Positions 1 through 8,819 of a DNA stretch of 64,000 nt are shown here, in pieces. Origin of the DNA: Jejuia algarum (GTDB taxonomy: Bacteria; Bacteroidota; Bacteroidia; Flavobacteriales; Flavobacteriaceae). Below the pieces are notes generated by a model that saw only the letters and a program-made list of their open reading frames with translations, was not told the DNA's origin and did no database searches. The position numbers were made by a program, and so were the translations under genes. Every line of letters starts with the position of its first letter. Within the stretch, counting starts at the first letter, position 1. The stretch lies in assembly GCA_947495775.1 (NCBI GenBank), contig CANMAQ010000014.1:62001-126000 (forward strand). Reading direction: 5' to 3'.

Positions 1-500
1 ATTTTATTCACAATTACATTCCACCCAATATCTGAAGGATGGGATACAATAAGATCGACTTCTTCAAACTGTTCTACTGTTAACACTTTATTGTCTAAAA
101 ACCTGTTAGTTTTACTTGAAGCCACCAAACGTTCGGTCTTTTCATCTAAATAACAGTGTACCAAATACCAACCTCCTGGTTTTAAAGGAAAAGCTTGTTC
201 TTTAAACGGACAAAATAATTCTTTTACCAAGCCCCAATCTAGAAAAGCTCCAAAATCGGTAACCTGATTACATCGCAACAGCGCAAACTCTCCTTTTTTA
301 ATATATGGAATATCTGTAGAGGCTACTAATCGTTCTTCATTATCTAGGTATACAAAAACATCTATTTTATCCCAGATTTTAAATGCTGTAGGCACATACC
401 TATTGGGTAATAGCACTTCGTTATCCTCGGCGTCTATCAAATAGATGCCGTGATCTGTTTCTCGTAATATCTCTAATGTGTTTATTGCTCCTAATTCCAT
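1..500 (-). CDS. cvfB: CvfB-like S1 RNA-binding protein (3' end outside window)
   Basis: The visible N-terminal ~166 residues begin MELGAINTLEILRETDHGIY and contain two consecutive S1-like OB units. The first includes LLPNRYVP and the second VTDFGAFLDWGL followed by KELFCPFKEQ. This arrangement is typical of the CvfB/YitL family, cytoplasmic RNA-binding proteins of about 280 residues that affect virulence-factor expression in Staphylococcus. The ATG at 500 is the only sensible start and the upstream side is A-rich. The gene runs off the left edge, so the winged-helix C-terminus cannot be seen. Family assignment is firm. The role in this organism is not known from the sequence. Confidence 0.85.
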   Translation of the reverse strand, partial: MELGAINTLEILRETDHGIYLIDAEDNEVLLPNRYVPTAFKIWDKIDVFVYLDNEERLVASTDIPYIKKGEFALLRCNQVTDFGAFLDWGLVKELFCPFKEQAFPLKPGGWYLVHCYLDEKTERLVASSKTNRFLDNKVLTVEQFEEVDLIVSHPSDIGWNVIVNK

Positions 501-549
501 AGCCTACAAAGTTATAACATTAGGACTTAGAAAACCGCATCCCCACAAA

Positions 550-578
550 AAAAGCGTTACAAAAAATGCAACGCTTTT
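550..578 (-). terminator. Rho-independent terminator after the DUF2853 gene
   Basis: A 9-bp perfect stem, AAAAGCGTT (550-558) with AACGCTTTT (570-578), encloses an 11-nt loop. Read on the minus strand it is followed by a T-run. It lies just downstream of the stop codon at 600, so it most likely ends the DUF2853 transcript before cvfB. Confidence 0.75.
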
Positions 579-599
579 CATTATAATAACTTTACGATT

Positions 600-938
600 C
601 TAGTAAACGGATTCCTTAGAAAAGTGCTTTGTTAACAAATAATACACTACAGCTCTATATTTGTTACGGTTTGACTTTCCGTATGTTTCTATAACTGAAG
701 CAATAGCACCATCTAAATCGTCACTTTCACTTAATCCTAATTTTTTAATTAAGAAATTGTTTTTTACTGTTGCCAACTCAGATTGGTCCGATCCTGAAAC
801 CGTAGAGGCATCTGCATTGTAAATTGAAGGGCCACAACCAATAGTCACTTTAGTTAATAAATCCATATCGGCATCAACACCACATTTGTCTTTTAAGTCT
901 GAAGCGTATTTTGCGATAAGTTCGTCACGTTTACTCAT
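600..938 (-). CDS. DUF2853 family protein
   Basis: This is a 112-residue acidic cytoplasmic protein with no signal peptide or membrane segment. The segments MDLLTKVTIGCGPSIYNAD, ETVKNNFLIKKLGL-like (here ATVKNNFLIKKLGL) and YGKSNRNKYRAVVYYLLTKH are characteristic of DUF2853 (PF11015), a small all-helical family of unknown function common in Bacteroidota and alphaproteobacteria. Length matches the family. It appears monocistronic: a hairpin terminator follows it and a 94-bp gap separates it from menD. No function should be inferred. Confidence 0.85.
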   Translation of the reverse strand: MSKRDELIAKYASDLKDKCGVDADMDLLTKVTIGCGPSIYNADASTVSGSDQSELATVKNNFLIKKLGLSESDDLDGAIASVIETYGKSNRNKYRAVVYYLLTKHFSKESVY

Positions 939-1032
939 GATAAATTTGTTTTTATTTGATTAATAATTGATGTCTTAAATATAACTAATTTTTAGACACC
1001 GTTTAGAAGTAAAAGTCACAATACGTGTACAA

Positions 1033-2793
1033 TTACTTAATAAACTTAAAATACTCTAATAAAATTTTATCATTAATTTGTTTTGGTGTCGCTATCTCTA
1101 AAAGCCTAGGACGTTCGGAGGTCTCAAAGAAACCCTCTAGCGCATTTTCAAGCCCCTCACCTGTAGTAACCGACTGGTATTCAAAAGAAAACATTTTACA
1201 TAAGTGTTCTGCTGTTAACTGATGGTTGGTCTCAAAATAAGTGTCGAAATTTTGAGTATCCTTATGCCCTGGTAGGATTCTAAAAATCCCCCCTCCTGTA
1301 TTATTTACCAATAAAATTCTAAAGTTAGACGGTATATAATTATTCCATAATGCATTACTATCGTATAAGAAACTTAAATCGCCTGTAATAAAAGTGGTTT
1401 GTTTTGTATGGGTTACGGCGCAACCAATAGCGGTAGAGGTACTGCCATCGATACCACTGGTCCCCCTATTGCAATACACTTCTAAGCTTTTATCTACTCC
1501 AAAAAGTTGCGTATAGCGTATGGCAGAACTATTACCTACTTGTAACACGGTATCTTTTGGAAGGGCTTTTAGAAGCCTGTGGAATGCCTTAAAATCACTA
1601 AAGGGAATCTGCTCTAAATACGCATCGTGACGCTCTAAACGCTTTGCTTTTATTTTAGTGAGATCGGTTCTATAGCTGCTTGTTGTAACTGGGGTTACTT
1701 GAGGTAAAACAGATTGAAAAAAGAGTTCTGGTGTTGTTTTAATATGCGCTGTTAAAGCAAAAAAAGTATCATTAGCTTTTATAGGGTCTACATGCCAATG
1801 TGCCTTAGGTTTATACTCTCGTAATAGGGCTTTTATTTTTTTGGATACGACAAGGCCTCCAAAGGTTAGCAATACGTCGGGCTGTAAGGCTTTTTGCGCT
1901 TCGGTATCTAATGGTGAAATAATTTGATCTATACTAGGGAAAAAAGTATCATGGTGTAAATTAGACGTTGTTTCTGTAAGCACGACCACACTATCATCTT
2001 TTGCTAATACGTCTAACCATGCTTTAGAAATGCTATGAGGTGTGTGTACTCCTACCAAAATGAGTTTTTTTGAGGCGCCATTCCACACCTTTACATACTC
2101 ATTCACAGCGACTTCACTTAACGATTGCTGTACTTCTGGAAAGTCTACGCGTTTAGGTGCTACGGTTAAAGTATCTGTAGTTTCATAAAGGGGTTCATCG
2201 AAAGGAATGTTGATATGTACAGGGCCTTTCTCTTTTTTTGCTGTAGCTAATGCGGTATTAATTGCATCCGTATTATAGTCCTGAATGCCATTCTGAAGTT
2301 CTAAAAAACGTTCTTTTGTATTACTTAGACTTTTTATAATGGGAAGTTCCTCTAAATTGGCATCTAAGGGTTGATCTCTAATATCTAGTTTCAAATTAGC
2401 GTCATACAAACTATGCTGTCCATATACATGTTTTTGCCTAATGGTTTGTCCGTCGCCAATACCTATGAGGTGTTTGGGACGATCTGCCGATAGTACCACC
2501 ATAGGGATTGTGCTATAAAAGGCTTCTGCAACTGCAGGATAGTAATTTAATAACGCACTTCCAGAGGTACATACCACTGCGGTTGGTATTTGCAGTTGCT
2601 GTGCAATTCCCATAGCAAAGAACGCCGCACAACGTTCGTCTACAATACTGTAACAGGTAAAGAAAGGATCGTTAGTAAATCCAATGGTTAATGGAGCATT
2701 TCTACTGCCTGGAGAGATGATGATATGCTGTATATCATGCGCTTTACACAACTCTATTACTGTTTGTGCTAGCGGTATTTTAGGATACGTCAT
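1033..2793 (-). CDS. menD: 2-succinyl-5-enolpyruvyl-6-hydroxy-3-cyclohexene-1-carboxylate synthase (MenD)
   Basis: This 586-residue ThDP-dependent enzyme adds the succinic semialdehyde unit from 2-oxoglutarate to isochorismate, the committed step of menaquinone synthesis. The N-terminal Pyr domain shows ISPGSRNAPL and VDERCAAFFAMG, with the conserved catalytic Glu at about residue 53, then GSALLNYYPAV. The C-terminal PP domain has GTSGIDGSTSTAIG, TGDLSFLYDSNALW and NNTGGGIF, the ThDP/Mg site. Length is normal. It is the last gene of a menI-menF-menD block, 51 bp downstream of menF. Menaquinone is the usual respiratory quinone of flavobacteria. Confidence 0.97.
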   Translation of the reverse strand: MTYPKIPLAQTVIELCKAHDIQHIIISPGSRNAPLTIGFTNDPFFTCYSIVDERCAAFFAMGIAQQLQIPTAVVCTSGSALLNYYPAVAEAFYSTIPMVVLSADRPKHLIGIGDGQTIRQKHVYGQHSLYDANLKLDIRDQPLDANLEELPIIKSLSNTKERFLELQNGIQDYNTDAINTALATAKKEKGPVHINIPFDEPLYETTDTLTVAPKRVDFPEVQQSLSEVAVNEYVKVWNGASKKLILVGVHTPHSISKAWLDVLAKDDSVVVLTETTSNLHHDTFFPSIDQIISPLDTEAQKALQPDVLLTFGGLVVSKKIKALLREYKPKAHWHVDPIKANDTFFALTAHIKTTPELFFQSVLPQVTPVTTSSYRTDLTKIKAKRLERHDAYLEQIPFSDFKAFHRLLKALPKDTVLQVGNSSAIRYTQLFGVDKSLEVYCNRGTSGIDGSTSTAIGCAVTHTKQTTFITGDLSFLYDSNALWNNYIPSNFRILLVNNTGGGIFRILPGHKDTQNFDTYFETNHQLTAEHLCKMFSFEYQSVTTGEGLENALEGFFETSERPRLLEIATPKQINDKILLEYFKFIK

Positions 2794-2844
2794 TTAGCTG
2801 AAAATCTTAGTGCAAAAGTACAAAATCGCACCTAAATGCATGCC

Positions 2845-3963
2845 TTATATTGCCTTTTTAACCACCTTAGATTTTGAGACTGTTTCTTCCCATTCCCGCT
2901 CCGGTTGCGACGTTTCTGTAATGCCCCCACCTACATACACGTGCGCCTGTTGGCCTTCTATTTGCATACAGCGTAAATTCACATAGAGCTGTGTGCTTTT
3001 CTTAGGGACTGTATAGGCGCGGTGTTCTATATTTCTACGTCCTGAACGCGGTGCACTCTGCTTCTCAAAATTAAGTTCTCCTAGAAAACCTGTATAAAAT
3101 GACCGGTCGTAATGCTCATGCTTTAACACAAAGGCTTTGGCTTTGGTTTTAGGCAAACCACAAACTGCTGGTGTTGGGTGCAGGCGTTTTAATAAGGCTT
3201 CAAAATCTAAGGTTGCTAAGTTTAGTTGGCCGCGTATTAAAGTTCTAAGGTGTAGCAAGTTTCCAGCTTTCACGGTCTCGACATTAGAGACCTTTACCTG
3301 CTGTACTGTAGTGCTTATGTTTTCCAAAATAAAATCGGTAACAAACTGCTGCTCTTGCAATTCTTTAGCCTGCCACGTTACAGCTGTTGTGCCTTTGTAC
3401 TCTTGCGTGCCTGCTAAAGCCATGATTGAAAATTGTCGGCCTTCAATTTTTAAAAGTGTTTCTGGTGTGGCGCCTAACCATAACCCGACTTTGGGGTGGT
3501 ACCAACAATAAACCAATGCCGAAGGATAGGCTTCTAGCAGAGATTGGAATATCGTTAAAGGCGCCTTTTCTTCTAGCGGTACTGTTTCTTTACGAGACAC
3601 CACTATTTTTTGCAACTCCGTCTTTTTAATAGCATCAATAGCTTGTGCTACAAGCTCTATGTGGGTTGCCTTAGCGGCCTCGTCTGTTGGTGTCACTTCT
3701 TCTTTTTTTAAAGCAGAAGGTTCAAATTCACAATGGGCTATCGAAAAATGTTCTGAAGCTTCTAAAGGTAATAGTATGCTTTGGGCATCACTATCAAAAG
3801 GAGAAAACACAAAACCACTTTCTTCAAAATGCGCAGAAGTATGTAAAGTTGCATCCTTTTGTAATAGAGCATTAACTTCTTGAAGATTAGGTTTTCTATA
3901 CACCACAAAAGGCAACTCCGCACTAAAATGTGCCGTAACTTGCTTAAAAAAAGACTTCGACAT
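2845..3963 (-). CDS. menF: Isochorismate synthase (MenF/EntC type)
   Basis: This 372-residue chorismate-utilising enzyme converts chorismate to isochorismate, the substrate of the MenD encoded next. The C-terminal chorismate-binding domain (roughly residues 100-370) shows KIVVSRKE, YCWYHPKVGLWLGATPETLL, MALAGTQEY, HPTPAVCGLPK, YTGFLGEL and YVGGGIT, all hallmark motifs. It starts 1 bp after the menI stop, so translation is probably coupled. EntC-type siderophore synthases share the fold, but location beside menD argues for menaquinone synthesis. Confidence 0.93.
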   Translation of the reverse strand: MSKSFFKQVTAHFSAELPFVVYRKPNLQEVNALLQKDATLHTSAHFEESGFVFSPFDSDAQSILLPLEASEHFSIAHCEFEPSALKKEEVTPTDEAAKATHIELVAQAIDAIKKTELQKIVVSRKETVPLEEKAPLTIFQSLLEAYPSALVYCWYHPKVGLWLGATPETLLKIEGRQFSIMALAGTQEYKGTTAVTWQAKELQEQQFVTDFILENISTTVQQVKVSNVETVKAGNLLHLRTLIRGQLNLATLDFEALLKRLHPTPAVCGLPKTKAKAFVLKHEHYDRSFYTGFLGELNFEKQSAPRSGRRNIEHRAYTVPKKSTQLYVNLRCMQIEGQQAHVYVGGGITETSQPEREWEETVSKSKVVKKAI

Positions 3964-3964
3964 A

Positions 3965-4390
3965 CTATTTTTTCTTAGGCAATGTAATGGTAGACAATTT
4001 ACAGATTGATATTAAATTGGCATCGGCATCTGTCACCCTGATATCTATAAGTTGTGTGGTACGTCCTTTGTGCAAAAATGTGGCTTTGGCATAAACATAA
4101 CCTGTAGAAATACTTTTTAGATGATTGGCAGTAATCTCTGTACCTCTTACAAAATAGTCATCTAAATTAGTAAATATTTGCGCTGCAAAACTTCCTACGC
4201 TTTCAGCTAAGGCTGCTGTAGCACCACCGTGTAATACGCCATCTGGCTGGTACACTCTAGAATTTACTGGCATTCTGGCGACTAAAAAATCATCACCAAA
4301 ATCGACCATTTCAATCTCTAGGGTTTCCATTAATGTATTCTTGCAAGCGGCATTCGCTAGCTCTAAAACGCTGTCTTTAGATTTTTGCAT
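3965..4390 (-). CDS. menI: Hotdog-fold thioesterase, probable DHNA-CoA hydrolase
   Basis: This 141-residue PaaI/YdiI-type hotdog thioesterase contains VLHGGATAALAESVGS. His54 and Glu63 fall at the positions of the active-site loop of the YdiI family. The later ATFLHKGRTTQLIDIRV is the usual strand preceding the C-terminus. It is the first gene of the men block and sits 1 bp from menF, which favours hydrolysis of 1,4-dihydroxy-2-naphthoyl-CoA. The same fold also serves phenylacetate pathways, so the substrate is inferred from context. A 142-bp non-coding gap lies upstream. Confidence 0.8.
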   Translation of the reverse strand: MQKSKDSVLELANAACKNTLMETLEIEMVDFGDDFLVARMPVNSRVYQPDGVLHGGATAALAESVGSFAAQIFTNLDDYFVRGTEITANHLKSISTGYVYAKATFLHKGRTTQLIDIRVTDADANLISICKLSTITLPKKK

Positions 4391-4532
4391 CGTACTGTTT
4401 TATACTCTTGAGAGGTACAAAAATACGAAATGCTAAAGATATTTAAATCATGAATGTGCGGTATATAAAAATAGTCGTGCTAAAATAAATTAGCAAAACT
4501 CTATAATCTTAACATCTTTGATAGGGTCCTTC

Positions 4533-4997
4533 TTAATCCAATTTTGTGTAAACTTCTACATTATGATACACCGTATCGTTACGTTTATATGTATTTATTT
4601 GTTTGTACACACCTTTGCCGCGCTCTATTGGGATTATATAGGTTGTATGCGCCCCTTGCATGGTTTTAGACATAGCCTTTAATGTTTCTATAATAGTATC
4701 GTTTTTATACGTAAAAGTACCATAGCCATGCCATTCTAAATCATCTGCTTCTGGATTGACATTCCAAATAACATGTCCGTTTAAATATATTTTATGCTGT
4801 ATTTTAGTTGTATCTGTAATTAGCGTATCCTTACCCGCTAAACGGTAAAATGCGCTAAGTTTCCACACGCCATCCATGGTATGCGTGCCCTGATTTGCGC
4901 CACTGTGTTTACCTACCGCATTACAAGATAACACGAGCACTAGTAGCCCTACCCAATACCCAAACGTTTGCTTTGTATTCCGTGCGCTTTTTTTCAT
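4533..4997 (-). CDS. Small exported lipoprotein, function unknown
   Basis: This 154-residue protein has an N-terminal hydrophobic stretch ending in a lipobox, LVLSC, with the lipidated Cys at about residue 25. The mature part starts in GVWKLSAFYRLAG and contains beta-strand-like segments with Tyr/Thr-rich turns. The TMDGVWKL pattern resembles lipocalin-like 'META/lipocalin' lipoproteins of Bacteroidota, but I cannot assign a family. It stands alone between the men block and a pseudogene. The start at 4997 gives a good signal sequence. Confidence 0.65.
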   Translation of the reverse strand: MKKSARNTKQTFGYWVGLLVLVLSCNAVGKHSGANQGTHTMDGVWKLSAFYRLAGKDTLITDTTKIQHKIYLNGHVIWNVNPEADDLEWHGYGTFTYKNDTIIETLKAMSKTMQGAHTTYIIPIERGKGVYKQINTYKRNDTVYHNVEVYTKLD

Positions 4998-5184
4998 AAC
5001 CCTAATATATCTACCCTGTTTATAGCTTCTCTAATAGTGCTTTCAATCTACGCTTTTCTTTTGGAGTAGCGCTATAAATATGTGAATATATTCATACAAT
5101 AAAAACACACGGATTTTTACTACCTATTACCATCATAATCATCTTCAAAAGCATACACTTCATAAACTAAAATACACCATAATG

Positions 5185-5485
5185 CTATGGTTCTACTAGC
5201 GCTTCACAAAAATACTGCTGCCAATACGCTGATGTTTTATAACGCAATTCTGAAGTATAAAAATGCCGTCTCGATTTCTGATTTGCTAAAAATACATTCT
5301 CTATTTTTTTGCGATATAATACATGGGCATTCCATTCTGCAATCCGTCTTTAACTATGGCCGCAATTGTTTCTGCGCCGCGTATGCCGCTATATAAACTA
5401 AAAAATATCCCTTGAGAAGAAATAAGATCTAAAGCTAATGCGGCATCTCCAACAGCCATCCATGATTTACCAATAACTGTTTTTG
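5185..5485 (-). pseudogene. Remnant of a flavin-dependent oxidoreductase (LodB / tryptophan-halogenase-like), C-terminal fragment with frameshift
   Basis: Immediately after the stop of the 811-residue gene, the minus strand reads in one frame WMAVGDAALALDLISSQGI followed by SGIRGAETIAAIV. This is the FAD-contacting GDAA...SSQG region of LodB/halogenase-type monooxygenases. That frame stops after about 60 codons. A second frame continues with WNAHVLYRKKIENVF and HFYTSELRY...W, the usual C-terminal helix pattern, ending in TAG at 5185-5187. The N-terminal FAD-binding part is absent. It is therefore a truncated and frameshifted remnant, not a working gene. Confidence 0.7.
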
Positions 5486-7921
5486 CTAATCTTGAATTTC
5501 TTTTGATTTTTTATGATAAAAACCAACTAGAGTTTTCTCTAAGAACAACTCTATTTCTGATGGTGTTTTGCCTGTCATTATTTGCGATGAAATGTCATTA
5601 AAATATTTAATTTTAAATGCCTTTAATACGCCTTTGTCATTTTTAACGTCTTCTAAACGTAACGTGCTTAATTGATTTTTCATCCATACATGAGAATCAT
5701 ATGCCTGTTTCTTAAGCTCTAAATGTTGTAAGTCTGCTTCATTTACCGTTTTATTAAGCGCTCTTGTACGCTCTATTTTCGCTAATAAATTGGTGTAACT
5801 CGATTTTAGGACTGCATCGTATTGAGATGCTTCTTCATTTAAGCGTTTCAAACTATTAAATACTAATGCGTAATAAGTATCCATACGTTCTATTAATTGG
5901 TGCGCATATTTTAAATATTCTAGGCTTGCTGCTTTAAAAGCTTTGGTTGTAGCATTAAGACTTGTATTTAAAGTGTTTTCTAATGCCGTTAGCTGTACTT
6001 TTACCTCTTTACGTGTTCTTATAATGTCATAGCTAGGGCTATTTATAAGTTGAGGTATCGTTTTAGCGATATCGTCTTTCGTTCCTTTAAATTTAAACGT
6101 TTTATAGGAAACCGTCAACGGCTTACTTATACGAATGTCTTTATCTTTAACCACTATAGGTTCACCTTCATTTTTCACAGGTCTTTTGCGTTTCTTTGGT
6201 GCTCCGATATTAAAGGCATACGAATATCCAAAAGTAACTGTTAAGTCTCTATTAATGCTATTCGCTAATGTTCTAAACAGTTGAATGGCGTTAACATTAA
6301 AATTATGTTTTTCTTTATAAAGATAAGACGCATTCAATCTAATATTGGCAACACTTGTTTGAGATGCCATACCTTGACTTGTATTATACGAGGTCGCAAA
6401 CCCTGCATTTAATGCATTTTCAAAAAACTTCTTATTCACCCCTAATGTAGGCCCCCATGTTGTGGCATTTTCACGCCCAATCGTATTTAGTGTTCCGTTT
6501 AGCGCTGTAGTGACATTTAATCGTCTTTTAGGAAATCCTATGGTGTACGATGCATTTACATTATGAAATGTAGATGCATCTCCAATACGTACAACACCTC
6601 CTTGTTCATTAGAAACATCGGCTAAGGCGTAGTTAAGGTTTAAATTTTGTTGCAAGTTTGCTTTTTTAGAGATTATATAATTTAAACTTAAATTTGCATT
6701 TTGAGAAAGTTGTGTATAATCAAACTGCTCATCGGCATTATCTAATAAATTATCGTCATTAATGGTTTCAAACTGATTCACTCGAGCATTAGTAAAGGTG
6801 CTAAAATTAGAATAAGACGCTGTTAGGCTTAACGTTTCTGAAGCTGTGTAAGTGGCATTTACAGCTCCAACAGTTCTGTTGGTTGCTTGTTCTTTTTGGC
6901 GCTCTAAATTATCGCGTTGGTATCCTATATTAAAGGCCAAATTTAACTTATCATTAAAAAACGTAGTACTCGTATTTAAGGTAATATTTTCGAAGTCATT
7001 ATTAAAAAAATAAGCACCTAAGGTTTGGTATCCAGGATCTATACGCTCGTAAGCGATCCCAACACTAGATTTTAAAAAACTATAATCAAATCCTACCTTT
7101 AAAGCATTATGGTATTCTGTCGATGCGCGATTGTCAAACAGTAGTCCTGTTACACCTTGGCCTGTTTCTATAGTTTCCGCTCTTAAATCTTGGGTAATAG
7201 CGGTAGCGGCATACTCTGCATTAAGTTGTAGATTTTCTAGAAGTTTGTAACCTCCAGCAAAACTTAGCACTAAATTTTCTTTAGGAGTTACGCCTTTATC
7301 TTCTGGCACCATACTAATGGAGTTTAATTGATCTTTGGCATAAAACCCTGTAAAACCAACCTTATACTTGTCCTTATCATACTCCAATTTAAGACCATAA
7401 CCATAGCGTGAAAACGCAGGAATGGTTCTGGCATCGGCATCATCCTCTGTTGCTTTTAAAAAACGCCCGGTCATGGCACTAATTTTAAAGTTGCCTTTAG
7501 GAGTTAACTCTACGCCTCCCCCAGTAAATAAATGACCGCTTAGCGTATAAGGCGAAAAAGTCATGCTAACATCTCCAATATGCGCCTGTATCCACTTGTA
7601 TTTGGGATGTAAGCTTAAACGGTTAAATTTAAAGGGCACCTGAAAATCGAGCTGGCTCCCTTGGTTAGAGTAGCTATAGCTTATAGGCATAGAAAATTGA
7701 TAAAACCCCACGTTTACATTTCCTTGTACAAAATAGGTGAAGGCTTCTCTACCTGTATTTTGATTTGAAGTATAAAAAATACTATTTGTGGAAATACCGC
7801 CACTCAATTTTAGCGCTTGGCCTTTTCCTATAGTACCTATATCTATGTTTTGGGCTGCTGTGATTGTTACACAAAGCAGGTAAAGCAGGATAGATATGGT
7901 TTTTATTTGGGGGTTTAGCAT
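5486..7921 (-). CDS. Large outer-membrane beta-barrel-like protein with helical C-terminal region
   Basis: This 811-residue exported protein has a signal peptide ending near TAAQ (residue ~24). Residues ~30-565 consist of alternating amphipathic strands of the barrel type, such as LNLAFNIGYQRDN, LSLTASYSNFS and LTVTFGYSYAFNIG, closing around residue 570. A basic linker, APKKRKRPVK, follows. About 200 residues rich in predicted helix and coiled coil, LERMDTYYALVFNSLKRLNEE-like, complete the protein and probably lie in the periplasm. No named domain is recognised. It lies 346 bp downstream of the toxin operon on the same strand and may be its outer-membrane partner, but this is inference. Confidence 0.65.
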   Translation of the reverse strand: MLNPQIKTISILLYLLCVTITAAQNIDIGTIGKGQALKLSGGISTNSIFYTSNQNTGREAFTYFVQGNVNVGFYQFSMPISYSYSNQGSQLDFQVPFKFNRLSLHPKYKWIQAHIGDVSMTFSPYTLSGHLFTGGGVELTPKGNFKISAMTGRFLKATEDDADARTIPAFSRYGYGLKLEYDKDKYKVGFTGFYAKDQLNSISMVPEDKGVTPKENLVLSFAGGYKLLENLQLNAEYAATAITQDLRAETIETGQGVTGLLFDNRASTEYHNALKVGFDYSFLKSSVGIAYERIDPGYQTLGAYFFNNDFENITLNTSTTFFNDKLNLAFNIGYQRDNLERQKEQATNRTVGAVNATYTASETLSLTASYSNFSTFTNARVNQFETINDDNLLDNADEQFDYTQLSQNANLSLNYIISKKANLQQNLNLNYALADVSNEQGGVVRIGDASTFHNVNASYTIGFPKRRLNVTTALNGTLNTIGRENATTWGPTLGVNKKFFENALNAGFATSYNTSQGMASQTSVANIRLNASYLYKEKHNFNVNAIQLFRTLANSINRDLTVTFGYSYAFNIGAPKKRKRPVKNEGEPIVVKDKDIRISKPLTVSYKTFKFKGTKDDIAKTIPQLINSPSYDIIRTRKEVKVQLTALENTLNTSLNATTKAFKAASLEYLKYAHQLIERMDTYYALVFNSLKRLNEEASQYDAVLKSSYTNLLAKIERTRALNKTVNEADLQHLELKKQAYDSHVWMKNQLSTLRLEDVKNDKGVLKAFKIKYFNDISSQIMTGKTPSEIELFLEKTLVGFYHKKSKEIQD

Positions 7922-8267
7922 GATGGTTTTTAAACTGTCTTAATATAATTTGTTCCTATACGAATCATTTCACTAATAAACACTGTTATTTTTTATCTTA
8001 AAATTCTTGTTTAGTCATTATATTCTATTTTATTTATGTTTTGTCTTTAAAATAATATTCCTTAATCTACTAAAAATAATTTGCAACTTACAATCTAATT
8101 CTTTCTTACATTTTTAAAAATCTCTCTTCCTAGTTTCTTTTTCTTTTTTAGAACTCCTTAAAGCGTTCTAACTTCACTCTTGATGGCACTCGTTACAAAC
8201 GAGCGCTAGCGGGGGTTTTAGATTGGCGGAAAAGAATCCTAGAAATGTTAGTAGAAGGTATATGTAT
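7922..8267. other. Gene-free stretch with a compact GC-rich hairpin
   Basis: No coding potential is seen. The one structured element is CTCGTT (8189-8194), ACA, AACGAG (8198-8203), immediately followed by a GC-rich patch GCGCTAGCGGGGG. It sits just after the last gene of the toxin operon, so it may be a terminator or part of a recombination or repeat element. Without a clear T-run the terminator reading is weak. Confidence 0.4.
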
Positions 8268-8819
8268 TTAAAAAAACTCATTATTCTCTAAAAATTCAAT
8301 CTCTTGTCTAAACTTCTCTTTCCCTAGAGGATCTACAAATTCTAAGCTTCTTTCACTACAAGCTCCGAATTTCTTAAAATTCATTCTTCCAGTCTTAATA
8401 CTCATGCGATTACATGAACTGTGCTGATCAGAGTTAGGCTCATAATCACCAGAATCTTCCCAAAAACATACCCTACAAATACTATATTCATATCTATCAG
8501 GAAGACTCTTACAACCACAACAAGAACACATATATAATGGCTCTTCTTCTCCTTCTATTTGAACAACTTCTAAACCATTTTTTTGCAAAAAAGAGAGTAA
8601 AAATTCATTGGTAACGCCACGATTTACTTCTTCGCTATAAAAATTAATCAAAAATAACTGCACCTCATAAGAGCAAAAATCTACATATTCAATAGACTCT
8701 CCATTATCATCTAAATAATCTGACTCTAATGTGTTTAACAATTCATCTCTATCTGCAAGGATAATTTCAAAACTAGACAAGAAATTTAATGCTTGAATTC
8801 TATTAATTATTTTAGTCAT
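8268..8819 (-). CDS. CPCC-type cysteine-rich protein, probable immunity protein
   Basis: This 183-residue cytoplasmic protein has a C-terminal half (from about residue 95) with the zinc-ribbon-like pattern of the CPCC family (PF14206): MCSCCGCKSLPDRYEYSIC then VCFWEDSGDYEPN. The usual Pro of CPCC is Ser here. This family is repeatedly found as an immunity component in bacterial polymorphic-toxin loci. Here its start overlaps the stop of a toxin-tip fragment by 4 bp, which suits that role. The N-terminal ~90 residues are acidic and unrecognised. The specific toxin it would neutralise is not determined. Confidence 0.7.
   Translation of the reverse strand: MTKIINRIQALNFLSSFEIILADRDELLNTLESDYLDDNGESIEYVDFCSYEVQLFLINFYSEEVNRGVTNEFLLSFLQKNGLEVVQIEGEEEPLYMCSCCGCKSLPDRYEYSICRVCFWEDSGDYEPNSDQHSSCNRMSIKTGRMNFKKFGACSERSLEFVDPLGKEKFRQEIEFLENNEFF

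Noticed and set aside
3137..3511. Plus-strand frame of 124 codons opposite menF
   Set aside because: It is antisense to the conserved chorismate-binding domain and has no recognisable domain.
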